The translations under genes were made by a program, and so were the position numbers. Below the pieces are notes generated by a model. The model did no database searches. It was not told the origin of the DNA and saw only the letters and a list, made by a program, of their open reading frames with translations. Positions 16,274 through 24,166 of a DNA stretch of 64,000 nucleotides are shown here, in pieces; the first letter of the stretch is position 1; the number at the start of each line of letters is the position of its first letter. The stretch covers positions 1 to 64,000 of the forward strand of contig JBDGXI010000001.1 in the NCBI GenBank assembly GCA_039584685.1. The letters run 5' to 3'. The stretch comes from Benthicola sp039584685 (GTDB lineage Bacteria; Gemmatimonadota; Gemmatimonadetes; Palauibacterales; Palauibacteraceae).

Positions 16274-17395
16274 ATGAGACAATCCACGGAGTTCGGTCGA
16301 TTCTTCCTTCCCGGTCCCACCGAGGTCCGCCCGGAAGTGCTCGCGGCGATGGTCCGACCCGTGATCGGACATCGGGGGCCGGACATGGAGAGACTCCTCG
16401 GTGGCGTGGACGCGGCGCTCCGCCTGCTGTTTCGCACCACGCGGCCCGTGTACGTCTCGACATCGTCCGCCACCGGGTTCATGGAAGCAGCGATCACCAA
16501 CCTGAGCCGGCGCAGAATCCTCTGCCTGGTGGGCGGGGCCTTCGGAGGCCGGTTTCATCAGATAGCGCAGCGCTGTGGCCGCCCGGCGGACACCCTCGAC
16601 GTGGAGTGGGGCAGCCCGCACACGCCGGAGCTCCTGCGGCGCACGCTGGAGGCCGATCCGGGCAGGTACGACCTCGTGACAGTGGTCCACTCCGAGACGT
16701 CGACCGGAGTGCTCAACCCCGTGGGCGAACTGTCGGCCGTCGCCCGGGCCTACGAGGACGTGCTCATCGCGGTGGATGGCGTGACGTCCGTGGGCGGCGC
16801 CCCGGTCGAGTTCGATGAATGGGATCTCGATTTCCTGTTGACGGGCTCGCAGAAGGCGCTGGCTCTTCCCCCGGGCCTGGCTCTGGCGGCGGCCTCCCCC
16901 CGGGCATTGCAGCGGGCGGACGAGATCGAGGCTCGGAGCTACTACTTCGACCTGCTCGAGTTCGAGCGCCGGGCCCCGGAGTTCCAGACGACGAACACAC
17001 CGGCCGTCAACCTGTTCTACGCCCTCGAACTGCAGCTCGAACGAATCATGAGCGAGGGGCTGGAGAACCGCTGGGCCCGGCATCGGGAGATGGCCGAGCG
17101 GACGTGGGCCTGGGTGGACGACCTGGCGGCTCGCACTGGCCGAGAGTTCTCCGTGCTGGCGTCCAGGGACTATCGCTCCCCGACCGTGACCTCGGTGGTA
17201 CTTCCAGATGGATTGTCAGGCCCGGGGATCGTCGCGGGTGCGGCCACCCACGGCTTCACCCTTGCCCCTGGTTACGGGAAACTGAAGCCTTCGACCATCA
17301 GGATCGGTCATATGGGCGATCATACGTTGGCCGAGCTTAACGACTTGCTCGCGGTTCTGGACGACGTAATCGCGGACGGAATGGACGCATCGTGA
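16274..17395 (+). CDS. Class V PLP aminotransferase, probable phosphoserine aminotransferase of the serine pathway
   Basis: A 373-residue fold-type I PLP enzyme of the serine-glyoxylate/alanine-glyoxylate aminotransferase group: FFLPGPTEVRPEVLAAM at the N-terminus, HSETSTGVLNP, the PLP aspartate in AVDGVTSVGG, the PLP lysine Lys194 in TGSQKAL, and a C-terminal APGYGKLKPSTIRIGHMGD. It is directly followed by serA with a 1-nt overlap, so the likely reaction is conversion of 3-phosphohydroxypyruvate plus glutamate to phosphoserine, done by a non-SerC-type enzyme. The alternative is serine:glyoxylate transamination. The ATG at 16274 has only a weak ribosome site. Confidence 0.88.
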   Translation: MRQSTEFGRFFLPGPTEVRPEVLAAMVRPVIGHRGPDMERLLGGVDAALRLLFRTTRPVYVSTSSATGFMEAAITNLSRRRILCLVGGAFGGRFHQIAQRCGRPADTLDVEWGSPHTPELLRRTLEADPGRYDLVTVVHSETSTGVLNPVGELSAVARAYEDVLIAVDGVTSVGGAPVEFDEWDLDFLLTGSQKALALPPGLALAAASPRALQRADEIEARSYYFDLLEFERRAPEFQTTNTPAVNLFYALELQLERIMSEGLENRWARHREMAERTWAWVDDLAARTGREFSVLASRDYRSPTVTSVVLPDGLSGPGIVAGAATHGFTLAPGYGKLKPSTIRIGHMGDHTLAELNDLLAVLDDVIADGMDAS

Positions 17396-18993
17396 TGACT
17401 GACAAACCGAGAGTGGTGCTGGCGGATTCTCTCGCCGCGGAGGGCGTGGCGATCCTCGAGGCCGACCGCCGCCTGCAGGTGGACGACTATTCGGCTCGAA
17501 GTCGGGCGGAGCTCGAGCTGGGGATCCCCGGGGCGACCGGGCTGATCGTGCGAAGCGGAACGCAGGCCGATGCCGCGCTGATAACGGCGGGCGACAGCCT
17601 CAAGGTCGTGGGGCGCGCCGGCGTCGGGCTGGACAACATAGACGTAGATGCGGCAACCCGAAGGGGTGTCGCCGTGATGAACGCTCCGGCGGGAAATACG
17701 GTTTCGACGGCCGAGCTGGCCTTCGCTCTGCTGTTGTCGGCGGCCCGGCGCATCCCCGCGGCGGATCGATCGCTGCGCGCCGGAAAGTGGGACCGCAAGG
17801 CCTTCCGGGGTGCGCAGCTGTCCGGAAAGACGCTCGGCGTCATCGGCGCCGGCCGGATCGGTGCCGAGGTCATCCAGCGCGCGCGGGCGTTCGGGATGAA
17901 GGTCATGGTGGCAGATCCGTACATGACCGAGGAGCGGGCCCACGACCTGTATGTGGAGCTCGTGGAGCTGGACGACATGCTTCCCCGGGTGGATTTCCTG
18001 ACCCTGCACGTTCCGCTGACAAGGGAGACGGAGGGCCTGCTCGACGCGGAGCGAATCGGACGCCTTCAGCCCCACGCAGTGCTGGTGAACGCCGCTCGCG
18101 GCGGGATCCTGGACGAAACGGCGCTGGCGGCCGCTCTCCAGGAAGAGCGGCTGGCCGCCGCGGCGCTGGACGTTTACGCTGAGGAACCCCTGCCACCCGA
18201 CCATCCCCTGCGGGATGCTCCCAACCTGGTGCTCACGCCTCACCTGGGGGCTGCGACCCACGATGCCCAGCGGGAAGTGGCGATTGAAATCGCGGCGGCG
18301 GTCAGGGCCGCTCTGCTGGACGGCGACTACAGCGCAGCCGTCAACATGCCGCCGTACGACCGGGGTGACAGGGATCGCCTGCGGCCGGTGCTCGATCTGG
18401 CGGAACGGTTGGGCTCGGTACTGGGTGAAGTGATTCAGGGCGGCGTCGGCGAGGTCTCCGTCCGATACGGTGGCGAGGTGCAGCGCGGGCTCAGGCTCAT
18501 TTCATCCGCGGTCCTCCTGGGGCTGTGGAAGGTGCGCCTCGATACGTCCATAAATCTGATCAACGCCCTGCCTCTGGCCAGGGAACGCGGGATCTCGGTA
18601 TCACGAGCCCGTGTCGGTGAGATTACGGGCTACCGGGGAACCCTCGAAGTGACCGCCCGGTCCGGGGACGAGTCGCACGTGGTGACAGGCGGAGTCGCAG
18701 CGGATGGGCACCTGCGGCTCCGCCGCATCGACGGATATCGCGTGGAAGTGGAGCCGCGCGGCTACCTGCTGATCTTCCAGAATCGGGACGAGCCCGGAGT
18801 AGTGGGCGAGGTCGGAACGCGTCTCGGGGCTGCGGGCGTGAACATCGCCGAGTTCCACCAGGCTCGGGATCCGAGCACCGGCGACTCGCTGGCCGTGCTG
18901 TCCCTGGACCAGCGGCCAGGCCCGGATCTGCTGGCAGATCTGCGGTCACTGCCGCCGATCCTGTGGGCGCGAGGCGTCAGATTGGACAGCTGA
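17395..18993 (+). CDS. serA: D-3-phosphoglycerate dehydrogenase, long form with ACT domain
   Basis: First step of serine synthesis: NAD-dependent oxidation of 3-phosphoglycerate. The 532-residue protein has a substrate domain, a NAD domain with GVIGAGRIGAEVIQRARAFGM at about residue 146-166, catalytic Arg in NAARGGILDE, and catalytic His in LTPHLGAATHDAQ. An intervening domain (about 330-450) and a C-terminal ACT domain (LLIFQNRDEPGVVGEVGTRLGAAGVNIAEFH) follow, giving the long type that can be feedback-regulated by serine. A GTG one codon earlier is also possible; ATG 17395 shares a base with the preceding stop. Confidence 0.96.
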   Translation: MTDKPRVVLADSLAAEGVAILEADRRLQVDDYSARSRAELELGIPGATGLIVRSGTQADAALITAGDSLKVVGRAGVGLDNIDVDAATRRGVAVMNAPAGNTVSTAELAFALLLSAARRIPAADRSLRAGKWDRKAFRGAQLSGKTLGVIGAGRIGAEVIQRARAFGMKVMVADPYMTEERAHDLYVELVELDDMLPRVDFLTLHVPLTRETEGLLDAERIGRLQPHAVLVNAARGGILDETALAAALQEERLAAAALDVYAEEPLPPDHPLRDAPNLVLTPHLGAATHDAQREVAIEIAAAVRAALLDGDYSAAVNMPPYDRGDRDRLRPVLDLAERLGSVLGEVIQGGVGEVSVRYGGEVQRGLRLISSAVLLGLWKVRLDTSINLINALPLARERGISVSRARVGEITGYRGTLEVTARSGDESHVVTGGVAADGHLRLRRIDGYRVEVEPRGYLLIFQNRDEPGVVGEVGTRLGAAGVNIAEFHQARDPSTGDSLAVLSLDQRPGPDLLADLRSLPPILWARGVRLDS

Positions 18994-19003
18994 TCCAGCG
19001 GAT

Positions 19004-20236
19004 TCAGTACGTAGGCAGCGAGGGGTCGATCCTTCGCGCCCACTCGTTGATCCCACCGCGCAGATTAAGGGCCCGCTCGAATCCGACGGACGCCAGCTGC
19101 TTCACCGCAATAGCACTCCGGTGTCCCGTCCGACAGTAGACCACCAGGTCTTCATCCGGGTCGAGATCCGCCAGGACCTCCTGCAGTCGGCCCAGGGGTA
19201 CCAGCCTGGCTCCGTAGGGTCCCAGGTTGCTGATGCGCCACTCGTGGGTCTCCCGCACGTCCAGGATCGCAGGGGCACGCCCCGATCCGAGGCGCGCCCG
19301 CAGCTCCTCGACATCGATCTCTGCCACCTGCGGACGCTCGAGAGGGGCGGCGAGCGGTGCCGTTGCACCTCCGCAGAATTCCTCGTAGTCGATCAGGGAC
19401 GTGATCGATGGAGCGTCGCCACACACTGCGCAGTCCGGGTCCCGCCGGAGTTCGACTTCCCGGAATTCCATCGGCAGCGTATCCACGAGGAGCAGCCGTC
19501 CCGCCATCGGATCACCCACCCCGAGAACGAGCTTGATCGCCTCGGTCGCCTGGATCGTGCCGACGAGCCCGGGAAGGACTCCCAGCACACCCGCTTCCGC
19601 GCAGGTCGGCACCGCGTCGGGCGGAGGCGGATCGCGGAACAGGCAGCGGTAGCAAGGCCCCCCCGGATGGGCGAATACGGACACCTGGCCCTCGAACCGG
19701 AAGATCGCGCCATACACGAAGGGGATCCCGAGCAGCACGCAGGCATCGTTGACGAGATAACGGGTGGGAAAGTTGTCGCTTCCATCCACCACCACATCCC
19801 AGCCCTCCATGATGCCCAGCGCGTTGCTCGAGTCCAGGCGGACCGGATGCTCTTCGACCTCGACGTCCGGGTTGATCCGGGCGATTCGCCGGTGCGCCGA
19901 TTCGGTCTTCGACCGGCCGACGGACGGCGTGTCGTGCAGCACCTGCCTCTGCAGGTTGCTGAGCTCGACCACGTCGGGGTCCACGATACCGAGCCGGCCG
20001 ACGCCCACCGCCGCCAGGTACAGGGCGGCGGGAGAGCCGAGCCCGCCGGCACCCACCAGGAGAATCGAGGCGCTCTTGAGCCTCTCCTGCCCCTCGAGTC
20101 CCACCTGGGGCAGGATGATCTGGCGGTGATAGCGGAGTGTTTCCTCCGGGGTCAGGCCCACCGGGTCCCTTTCGTTCGGTCTTCCGATTCGTGCCGGCTC
20201 CGGCGCGTCCGAGCGGGCGGCTCCTTCGGTGAGCAC
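19004..20236 (-). CDS. moeZ: Adenylyltransferase-sulfurtransferase MoeZ/MoeB type (ThiF domain plus rhodanese)
   Basis: Activates the C-terminal Gly-Gly of a small sulfur-carrier protein by adenylation and then sulfurates it. The 410-residue protein has a ThiF/E1-like domain: ILLVGAGGLGSPAALYLAAVG nucleotide site, DVVVDGSDNFPTRYLVND, a catalytic Cys region in PTCAEAGVLGVLPG and two zinc CxxC pairs (CYRC, CAVC). A C-terminal rhodanese domain (about 305-405) carries the active-site loop CRTGHRS, so sulfur transfer is built in, as in MoeZ. It starts with GTG directly after the stop of the sulfur-carrier gene, strongly linking the two. Convergent with serA. Confidence 0.93.
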   Translation of the reverse strand: MLTEGAARSDAPEPARIGRPNERDPVGLTPEETLRYHRQIILPQVGLEGQERLKSASILLVGAGGLGSPAALYLAAVGVGRLGIVDPDVVELSNLQRQVLHDTPSVGRSKTESAHRRIARINPDVEVEEHPVRLDSSNALGIMEGWDVVVDGSDNFPTRYLVNDACVLLGIPFVYGAIFRFEGQVSVFAHPGGPCYRCLFRDPPPPDAVPTCAEAGVLGVLPGLVGTIQATEAIKLVLGVGDPMAGRLLLVDTLPMEFREVELRRDPDCAVCGDAPSITSLIDYEEFCGGATAPLAAPLERPQVAEIDVEELRARLGSGRAPAILDVRETHEWRISNLGPYGARLVPLGRLQEVLADLDPDEDLVVYCRTGHRSAIAVKQLASVGFERALNLRGGINEWARRIDPSLPTY

Positions 20237-20545
20237 CTAGCCGCCCGCAACCGAAGGAACGATCGTCAGGATGGAGCCAGGACCAACCTCGCAACGGTCG
20301 GCCTCCAGGTGCCGAAGCTCCGTCCCGTTAACGAATACGTTGATGAATCCCCGCACCCGCCCGTCGTCGGCGAACAGGCGTCCGGCCAGCAGAGGCTCCG
20401 TCTCCCGGATCAGATCCAGCACCTCGTCCACCGTGCCGGCTTCGAGCCGGATCTCCTCCCGTCCCCCCGTGAGCTCGCGCAGGGAAGCGGGTACCCGTAC
20501 CGTCACCGCCGAACGGCCCGCTCCGTCCCGGATCGGTTCACACAT
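20237..20545 (-). CDS. MoaD/CysO-family sulfur-carrier protein
   Basis: A 102-residue ubiquitin-like protein ending in Val-Ala-Gly-Gly, the site of adenylation and thiocarboxylation. Residues from about 15 (TVRVPASLRELTGG) to GFINVFVNGTELRHLE and LTIVPSVAGG resemble the CysO branch of MoaD proteins, which keep VNVFVNG-type and VxIxPAVAGG segments and carry sulfur for cysteine synthesis. A molybdopterin role cannot be excluded, but no other molybdenum cofactor gene is present. The ATG at 20545 overlaps the end of rpe by 8 nt; a much longer upstream frame is antisense-like and not used. moeZ follows with no gap. Confidence 0.85.
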   Translation of the reverse strand: MCEPIRDGAGRSAVTVRVPASLRELTGGREEIRLEAGTVDEVLDLIRETEPLLAGRLFADDGRVRGFINVFVNGTELRHLEADRCEVGPGSILTIVPSVAGG

Positions 20546-21212
20546 CCACGGCCAGAGCGCGCTGAAGGGCACCGTAGTTCTCGGCGACCGTTCCCTCTCC
20601 GCGGAACACCGACGAGCCCGCGACCAGGACATCGGCTCCGGCTTCGGCCGCCCGGCGGGCGTTAGAGAGACCGATGCCACCGTCCACCTGCACGTGTAGC
20701 GACTCGATTCCCATTTCCACCTGCATTCGACGCACCTGGCGCACCTTGTCCAGGACCTCCGGAATGAATGCCTGACCGCCGAATCCCGGATTGACCGTCA
20801 TGCACAGCACCAGATCGATCGCCGGCAGCACCTCTCGCAGCGTCTCGGCCTGAGTGGACGGGTTGAGGGCCACGCCCACCCGGCAGCCGAGGCGACGGAT
20901 CTCGTGGATGTCCCGGTGCAGGTGGGGCGCCACCTCCTGGTGGATGCTGATCAGGTCTGCTCCGGCCCCGGCGAATGCCTCCAGGAAGGACTCTGGATTG
21001 TCGATCATGAGGTGGACGTCCATGAACGAGTCCGAGACGGCGCGCAGAGACTCGAGGACCGGGATACCGATAGAAAGGTTGGGCACGAAGTGCCCGTCCA
21101 TGACGTCCACGTGAAACCAATTCGCCCCCGCCTCCTCGGCCTCCCGGACCTGCTCGCCCAGTCGCGCGTAGTCGGCGGCGAGGATCGACGGTGCCAGCAC
21201 GAGCCCGGCCAT
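20538..21212 (-). CDS. rpe: Ribulose-phosphate 3-epimerase
   Basis: Pentose phosphate and Calvin-type epimerase interconverting ribulose 5-phosphate and xylulose 5-phosphate. The 224-residue TIM barrel shows the family segments LAPSILAADYARLGEQ, FHVDVMDGHFVPNLSIG, DVHLMID, LVLCMTVNPGFGGQAF and VDGGIGLSNARRAAEAGADVLVAGSSVF. Metal-binding His and Asp residues in VDVMDGHF and HLM are present. The ATG at 21212 shares one base with the kbl stop, and its end overlaps the sulfur-carrier gene by 8 nt, so it sits inside one tightly packed operon. Confidence 0.96.
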   Translation of the reverse strand: MAGLVLAPSILAADYARLGEQVREAEEAGANWFHVDVMDGHFVPNLSIGIPVLESLRAVSDSFMDVHLMIDNPESFLEAFAGAGADLISIHQEVAPHLHRDIHEIRRLGCRVGVALNPSTQAETLREVLPAIDLVLCMTVNPGFGGQAFIPEVLDKVRQVRRMQVEMGIESLHVQVDGGIGLSNARRAAEAGADVLVAGSSVFRGEGTVAENYGALQRALAVDV

Positions 21213-22438
21213 CAGATGACCCCCAGCCGCTTACCGACCTTGTCGAGGGCGGCAATGGCGCGGTCGAGATGTTCGATCTCGTGCGCGGCTGAGACCTGAC
21301 ATCGAATGCGGGCTTCACCCCTGGGGACGACCGGAAACCCGAACCCGATCACGAACACGCCCTCGTCCAGCAGCTCACGGCTCAGACGCATGGCGGCGGC
21401 CGTCTCGCCGATGACGACCGGGACAATCGGTGTGTCGCCCTCGATGGGATCGAACCCGAGACCGATCAGGTTGCGTCGGAAGTAGTCGGTGTTGTCGCGC
21501 AGTTTCTGGACACGCTCGGGGTGCGTTTCGAGATAGTCGATCGCGGCCAGGGCGCCACACGCGGAATGGGGCGGAATCGCGTTCGTGAACAGCTGCGTCC
21601 TGGATCGCTGCACGAGGTAGTCCACAACCGGCCGGCTGCTGGCCGTGAAGCCGCCGGCCATTCCTCCCAGCGCCTTGCCGAGGGTGGAGGTGATGATGTC
21701 CACCTCGCCATGCATGCCGAAGTGCTCGGGTGTGCCCCGGCCCGTATCGCCCAGGACGCCTGTCGCGTGCGAGTCATCGACGGTGAGCACCGCGTCGTAT
21801 CGGTCGCACAGCTCACGGATCACGGGCAGGGGGGCGATCTCGCCCTCCATGCTGAACACGCCGTCGGTCATCACCAGGCGGGTCCGCTTGTCCCGTGTCT
21901 TCCTGAGCGCATCCTCGAGAGCGTCCATGTCCATGTGCTTGTAGACGTGACGCTCGGCCTTGCACAGGCGGATCCCGTCGATGATCGAGGCATGGTTCAG
22001 CTCGTCGCTGATCAGCGCATCTTCGTCCGTGAGGAGCGGGGCGAACAGCCCCCCGTTCGCGTTCCAGCAGGACGTGTACGTGATCGAAGCCTCGGTCTCC
22101 AGGAAGTCCGCTATCCGGTCTTCCAGGTCCCGGTGAACGTCCCAGGTCCCGCAGATGAAGCGGACCGAGGCGGTTCCGGCTCCGTACTTCGCGGCTCCCT
22201 CACGGACCGCTCCGACCACCTCGGGCACGTCGCACAGGCCGACGTAGTTGTTCGAGCACAGGTTGACAGTCTCCCCGTACTCCTCGAGATCGACCACCGC
22301 TCCCTGCATGCCCATGATATGCAGGAGGGTCTTGTATACGCCCTGCTCCTGCATGTCTGCGAGCTCGCGGGCGAGCCTGCGATTGAGGCCTTCGTTCACG
22401 ACGCTGCCGGAAACGTCCGCTTCCTTGTACAGGACCAT
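21212..22438 (-). CDS. kbl: Glycine C-acetyltransferase (2-amino-3-ketobutyrate CoA ligase)
   Basis: PLP enzyme that cleaves 2-amino-3-oxobutyrate with CoA into glycine and acetyl-CoA, the second step of threonine breakdown; the reverse direction is possible. The 408-residue protein has CSNNYVGLCDVPEVV, SVRFICGTWDVHRDLE, VDDSHATGVLG, and the PLP lysine in STLGKALGGMAGGF, closer to Kbl than to BioF, HemA or serine palmitoyltransferase. ATG 22438 is preceded by GGAGGA. No threonine dehydrogenase gene is in the window. A rest of uncertainty is the general closeness of alpha-oxoamine synthases. Confidence 0.92.
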   Translation of the reverse strand: MVLYKEADVSGSVVNEGLNRRLARELADMQEQGVYKTLLHIMGMQGAVVDLEEYGETVNLCSNNYVGLCDVPEVVGAVREGAAKYGAGTASVRFICGTWDVHRDLEDRIADFLETEASITYTSCWNANGGLFAPLLTDEDALISDELNHASIIDGIRLCKAERHVYKHMDMDALEDALRKTRDKRTRLVMTDGVFSMEGEIAPLPVIRELCDRYDAVLTVDDSHATGVLGDTGRGTPEHFGMHGEVDIITSTLGKALGGMAGGFTASSRPVVDYLVQRSRTQLFTNAIPPHSACGALAAIDYLETHPERVQKLRDNTDYFRRNLIGLGFDPIEGDTPIVPVVIGETAAAMRLSRELLDEGVFVIGFGFPVVPRGEARIRCQVSAAHEIEHLDRAIAALDKVGKRLGVI

Positions 22439-22455
22439 CTGATTCCTCCGCTGAG

Positions 22456-23118
22456 TCAATCCTGACTGTCGCTGTAGTAGTCCCCGATCCGGCGAGCGGT
22501 CACCCAGGCCGTATCGACCGTGATCACGGGCCGGGACCCGAAGGCTCCGCACAGGCTGAAACCGGAGAGATTCCCGATCACCTGTACCCGGCGCCCGCTG
22601 CCGACTTCGGCGCGGACCTCGGGGGGCGCGCCACGCAGGACGAACGGTCGCTGGTTACCGACCCACCCCGGACCAAACATCAGGCACCCGCCGGCTTCAG
22701 CCACCGTACCCTCGCCCCGGGCTCGCATCGACGAAAACCGACCGGAATCGAGGGCCACGATGCTCCCGAACTCGAGTTCGCCGGCGGAGACACGATACCG
22801 GCCGGCGCTGTCGATTCGCAGAGGCCGGGCCTCGTAGAAAGCCACCGGACTGTCCGAGCACATCGTATCGTACACACTTCTTCGTCCGGAAAGCCTGATA
22901 TCCGACCCGTCAAAGACGACCAGGGCCGTATCCAGACGGCCGCACGCATCCGGCGACACGGGTCCAGCGAATTCGAACGAAAACGCCTGTCCCACCACCA
23001 CCGTGTCGGGGAACGCCGCCCACGTGATCACGGCAGCGCTCTCGGTCGGCTCACCGATCCGCCAGCACGCGGTGCTGAGAAGTGTGGCGATCAGAGCGAT
23101 GGTCCCGGCACAGCGCAT
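22456..23118 (-). CDS. Predicted lipoprotein of unknown function
   Basis: A 220-residue protein with a signal peptide and lipobox LLSTAC (cleavage before the cysteine at about residue 18), so it should be anchored to a membrane. The mature region is rich in beta strands with several Cys residues (DACGRLD, TMCSDSP, GGCLMF, SLCGAFG) that could form disulfides in the periplasm. AGGAAG lies a few bases before ATG 23118. It is the first gene of the operon that continues with kbl (17 nt gap); no functional link is evident. I do not recognise the family. Confidence 0.75.
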   Translation of the reverse strand: MRCAGTIALIATLLSTACWRIGEPTESAAVITWAAFPDTVVVGQAFSFEFAGPVSPDACGRLDTALVVFDGSDIRLSGRRSVYDTMCSDSPVAFYEARPLRIDSAGRYRVSAGELEFGSIVALDSGRFSSMRARGEGTVAEAGGCLMFGPGWVGNQRPFVLRGAPPEVRAEVGSGRRVQVIGNLSGFSLCGAFGSRPVITVDTAWVTARRIGDYYSDSQD

Positions 23119-23315
23119 GACACTTCCTGTCAGCCGTTGAAGGGAACCCTCTCGGGTGTGCGACCGGCGCACCACCGGAGACAGGTGGCGCAATCTGCTC
23201 TCGACATCCGGAGGCGGCAAGCGGGAACCTGTGGACCTCCGCAGAGTTAGAAACAGGTGCAAATCCCGGGCAAACGGTGCGCCGGGCGATCCGAGAGAAC
23301 GCAGGAGACTCACCG

Positions 23316-24050
23316 GTGGGTGGGACGAGCCACATGGACGAACCGCGGGGCAGCATACCGGTCGGAGACGGTCGCTTCCCGACCTCGGCGAGCGACAACG
23401 CCCGCCGTCACAGGCGGACGGCTGTGGTTGCGCTCGCCGTTTCTGCGGCCGTCCACGCCGCGGTGTTCCTGCTCTGGAAGACCGACCTGCAGCCCCTTCC
23501 GGAAACCGTCGCGGCCGGGCTGCGAATGGGTGACGCTTCCGCTGCGCCCGGAGGTGGGATTCTGCAGGCGATCGCCCTCGCGCCGCCGCGCGAGATAGTC
23601 GTTCCACCGCCCCCCGAAGAAGTGCCCGAGCTGGATGCCCCGGATGTCGAGGTACGGACACCTCCCGAGCCACGGCTTCAGGCGAGCTTTGCCGACATGC
23701 GCAGCGGCGTCTCGTTTCCGGGGCCCGGCGAGGGTCCGGGAAGACCCGACGGCGAGGGATTGGGCGATGGGGGAACGGAGGCCGAGGGGCGCTTCCGGGT
23801 CACGGCGCCGGAGCCCCGCGTCATAGTGCCGGAGTGGGATCCGCCCGATGACATCAAGGGGATGCAGGTGCAGATCAGGGTCCTGGTGAGTGCGGAGGGC
23901 CGGGCTCTCGATGTAGAAATCAGGCCGCGGACGTCCAACGCCGGCTTCAACCGGCGGCTCGTCGACACCTACATGCAGATGGACTACAAACCGGGCCGTC
24001 GCATGGGACGCGCGATCACGGCGCCGGCGGAGATCACTCTGATCTTCTGA
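23316..24050 (+). CDS. TonB-like energy-transducing protein
   Basis: A 244-residue protein with a TonB layout: short cytoplasmic N-terminus, one membrane helix (about residues 36-54, TAVVALAVSAAVHAAVFLLW), a Pro-rich periplasmic stretch (VVPPPPEEVPELDAPDVE), a Gly-rich linker, and a C-terminal TonB-like domain (about 180-244) with MQVQIRVLVSAEGRALDVEI, FNRRLVDTYMQMDYKPGR and ITAPAEITLIF. It would couple proton-motive force to an outer-membrane partner. GTG 23316 is preferred for an AGGAG 8 nt upstream; ATG 23334 is the alternative. No ExbB/ExbD here; the neighbour is the SprA-like gene. Confidence 0.8.
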   Translation: MGGTSHMDEPRGSIPVGDGRFPTSASDNARRHRRTAVVALAVSAAVHAAVFLLWKTDLQPLPETVAAGLRMGDASAAPGGGILQAIALAPPREIVVPPPPEEVPELDAPDVEVRTPPEPRLQASFADMRSGVSFPGPGEGPGRPDGEGLGDGGTEAEGRFRVTAPEPRVIVPEWDPPDDIKGMQVQIRVLVSAEGRALDVEIRPRTSNAGFNRRLVDTYMQMDYKPGRRMGRAITAPAEITLIF

Positions 24051-24151
24051 GCCTTTGCGGAGACTCCCACCCTCCGTCACCCCCGTTTCGCCGACCCATC
24101 TCGCCCCGGCAGGTATACCGGATCTCATTTCCGCAGGGCAGCGGGCCTCCC

Positions 24152-24157
24152 TATATT
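24152..24157 (+). promoter_or_regulatory. Candidate -10 box of sprA, suggesting a leaderless transcript
   Basis: TATATT ends 9 nt before the sprA ATG at 24167 and is the only TA-rich hexamer nearby. There is no Shine-Dalgarno sequence before that ATG, so transcription may begin at or next to the start codon. No good -35 box is visible. Confidence 0.4.
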
Positions 24158-24166
24158 GCGTCGCCC

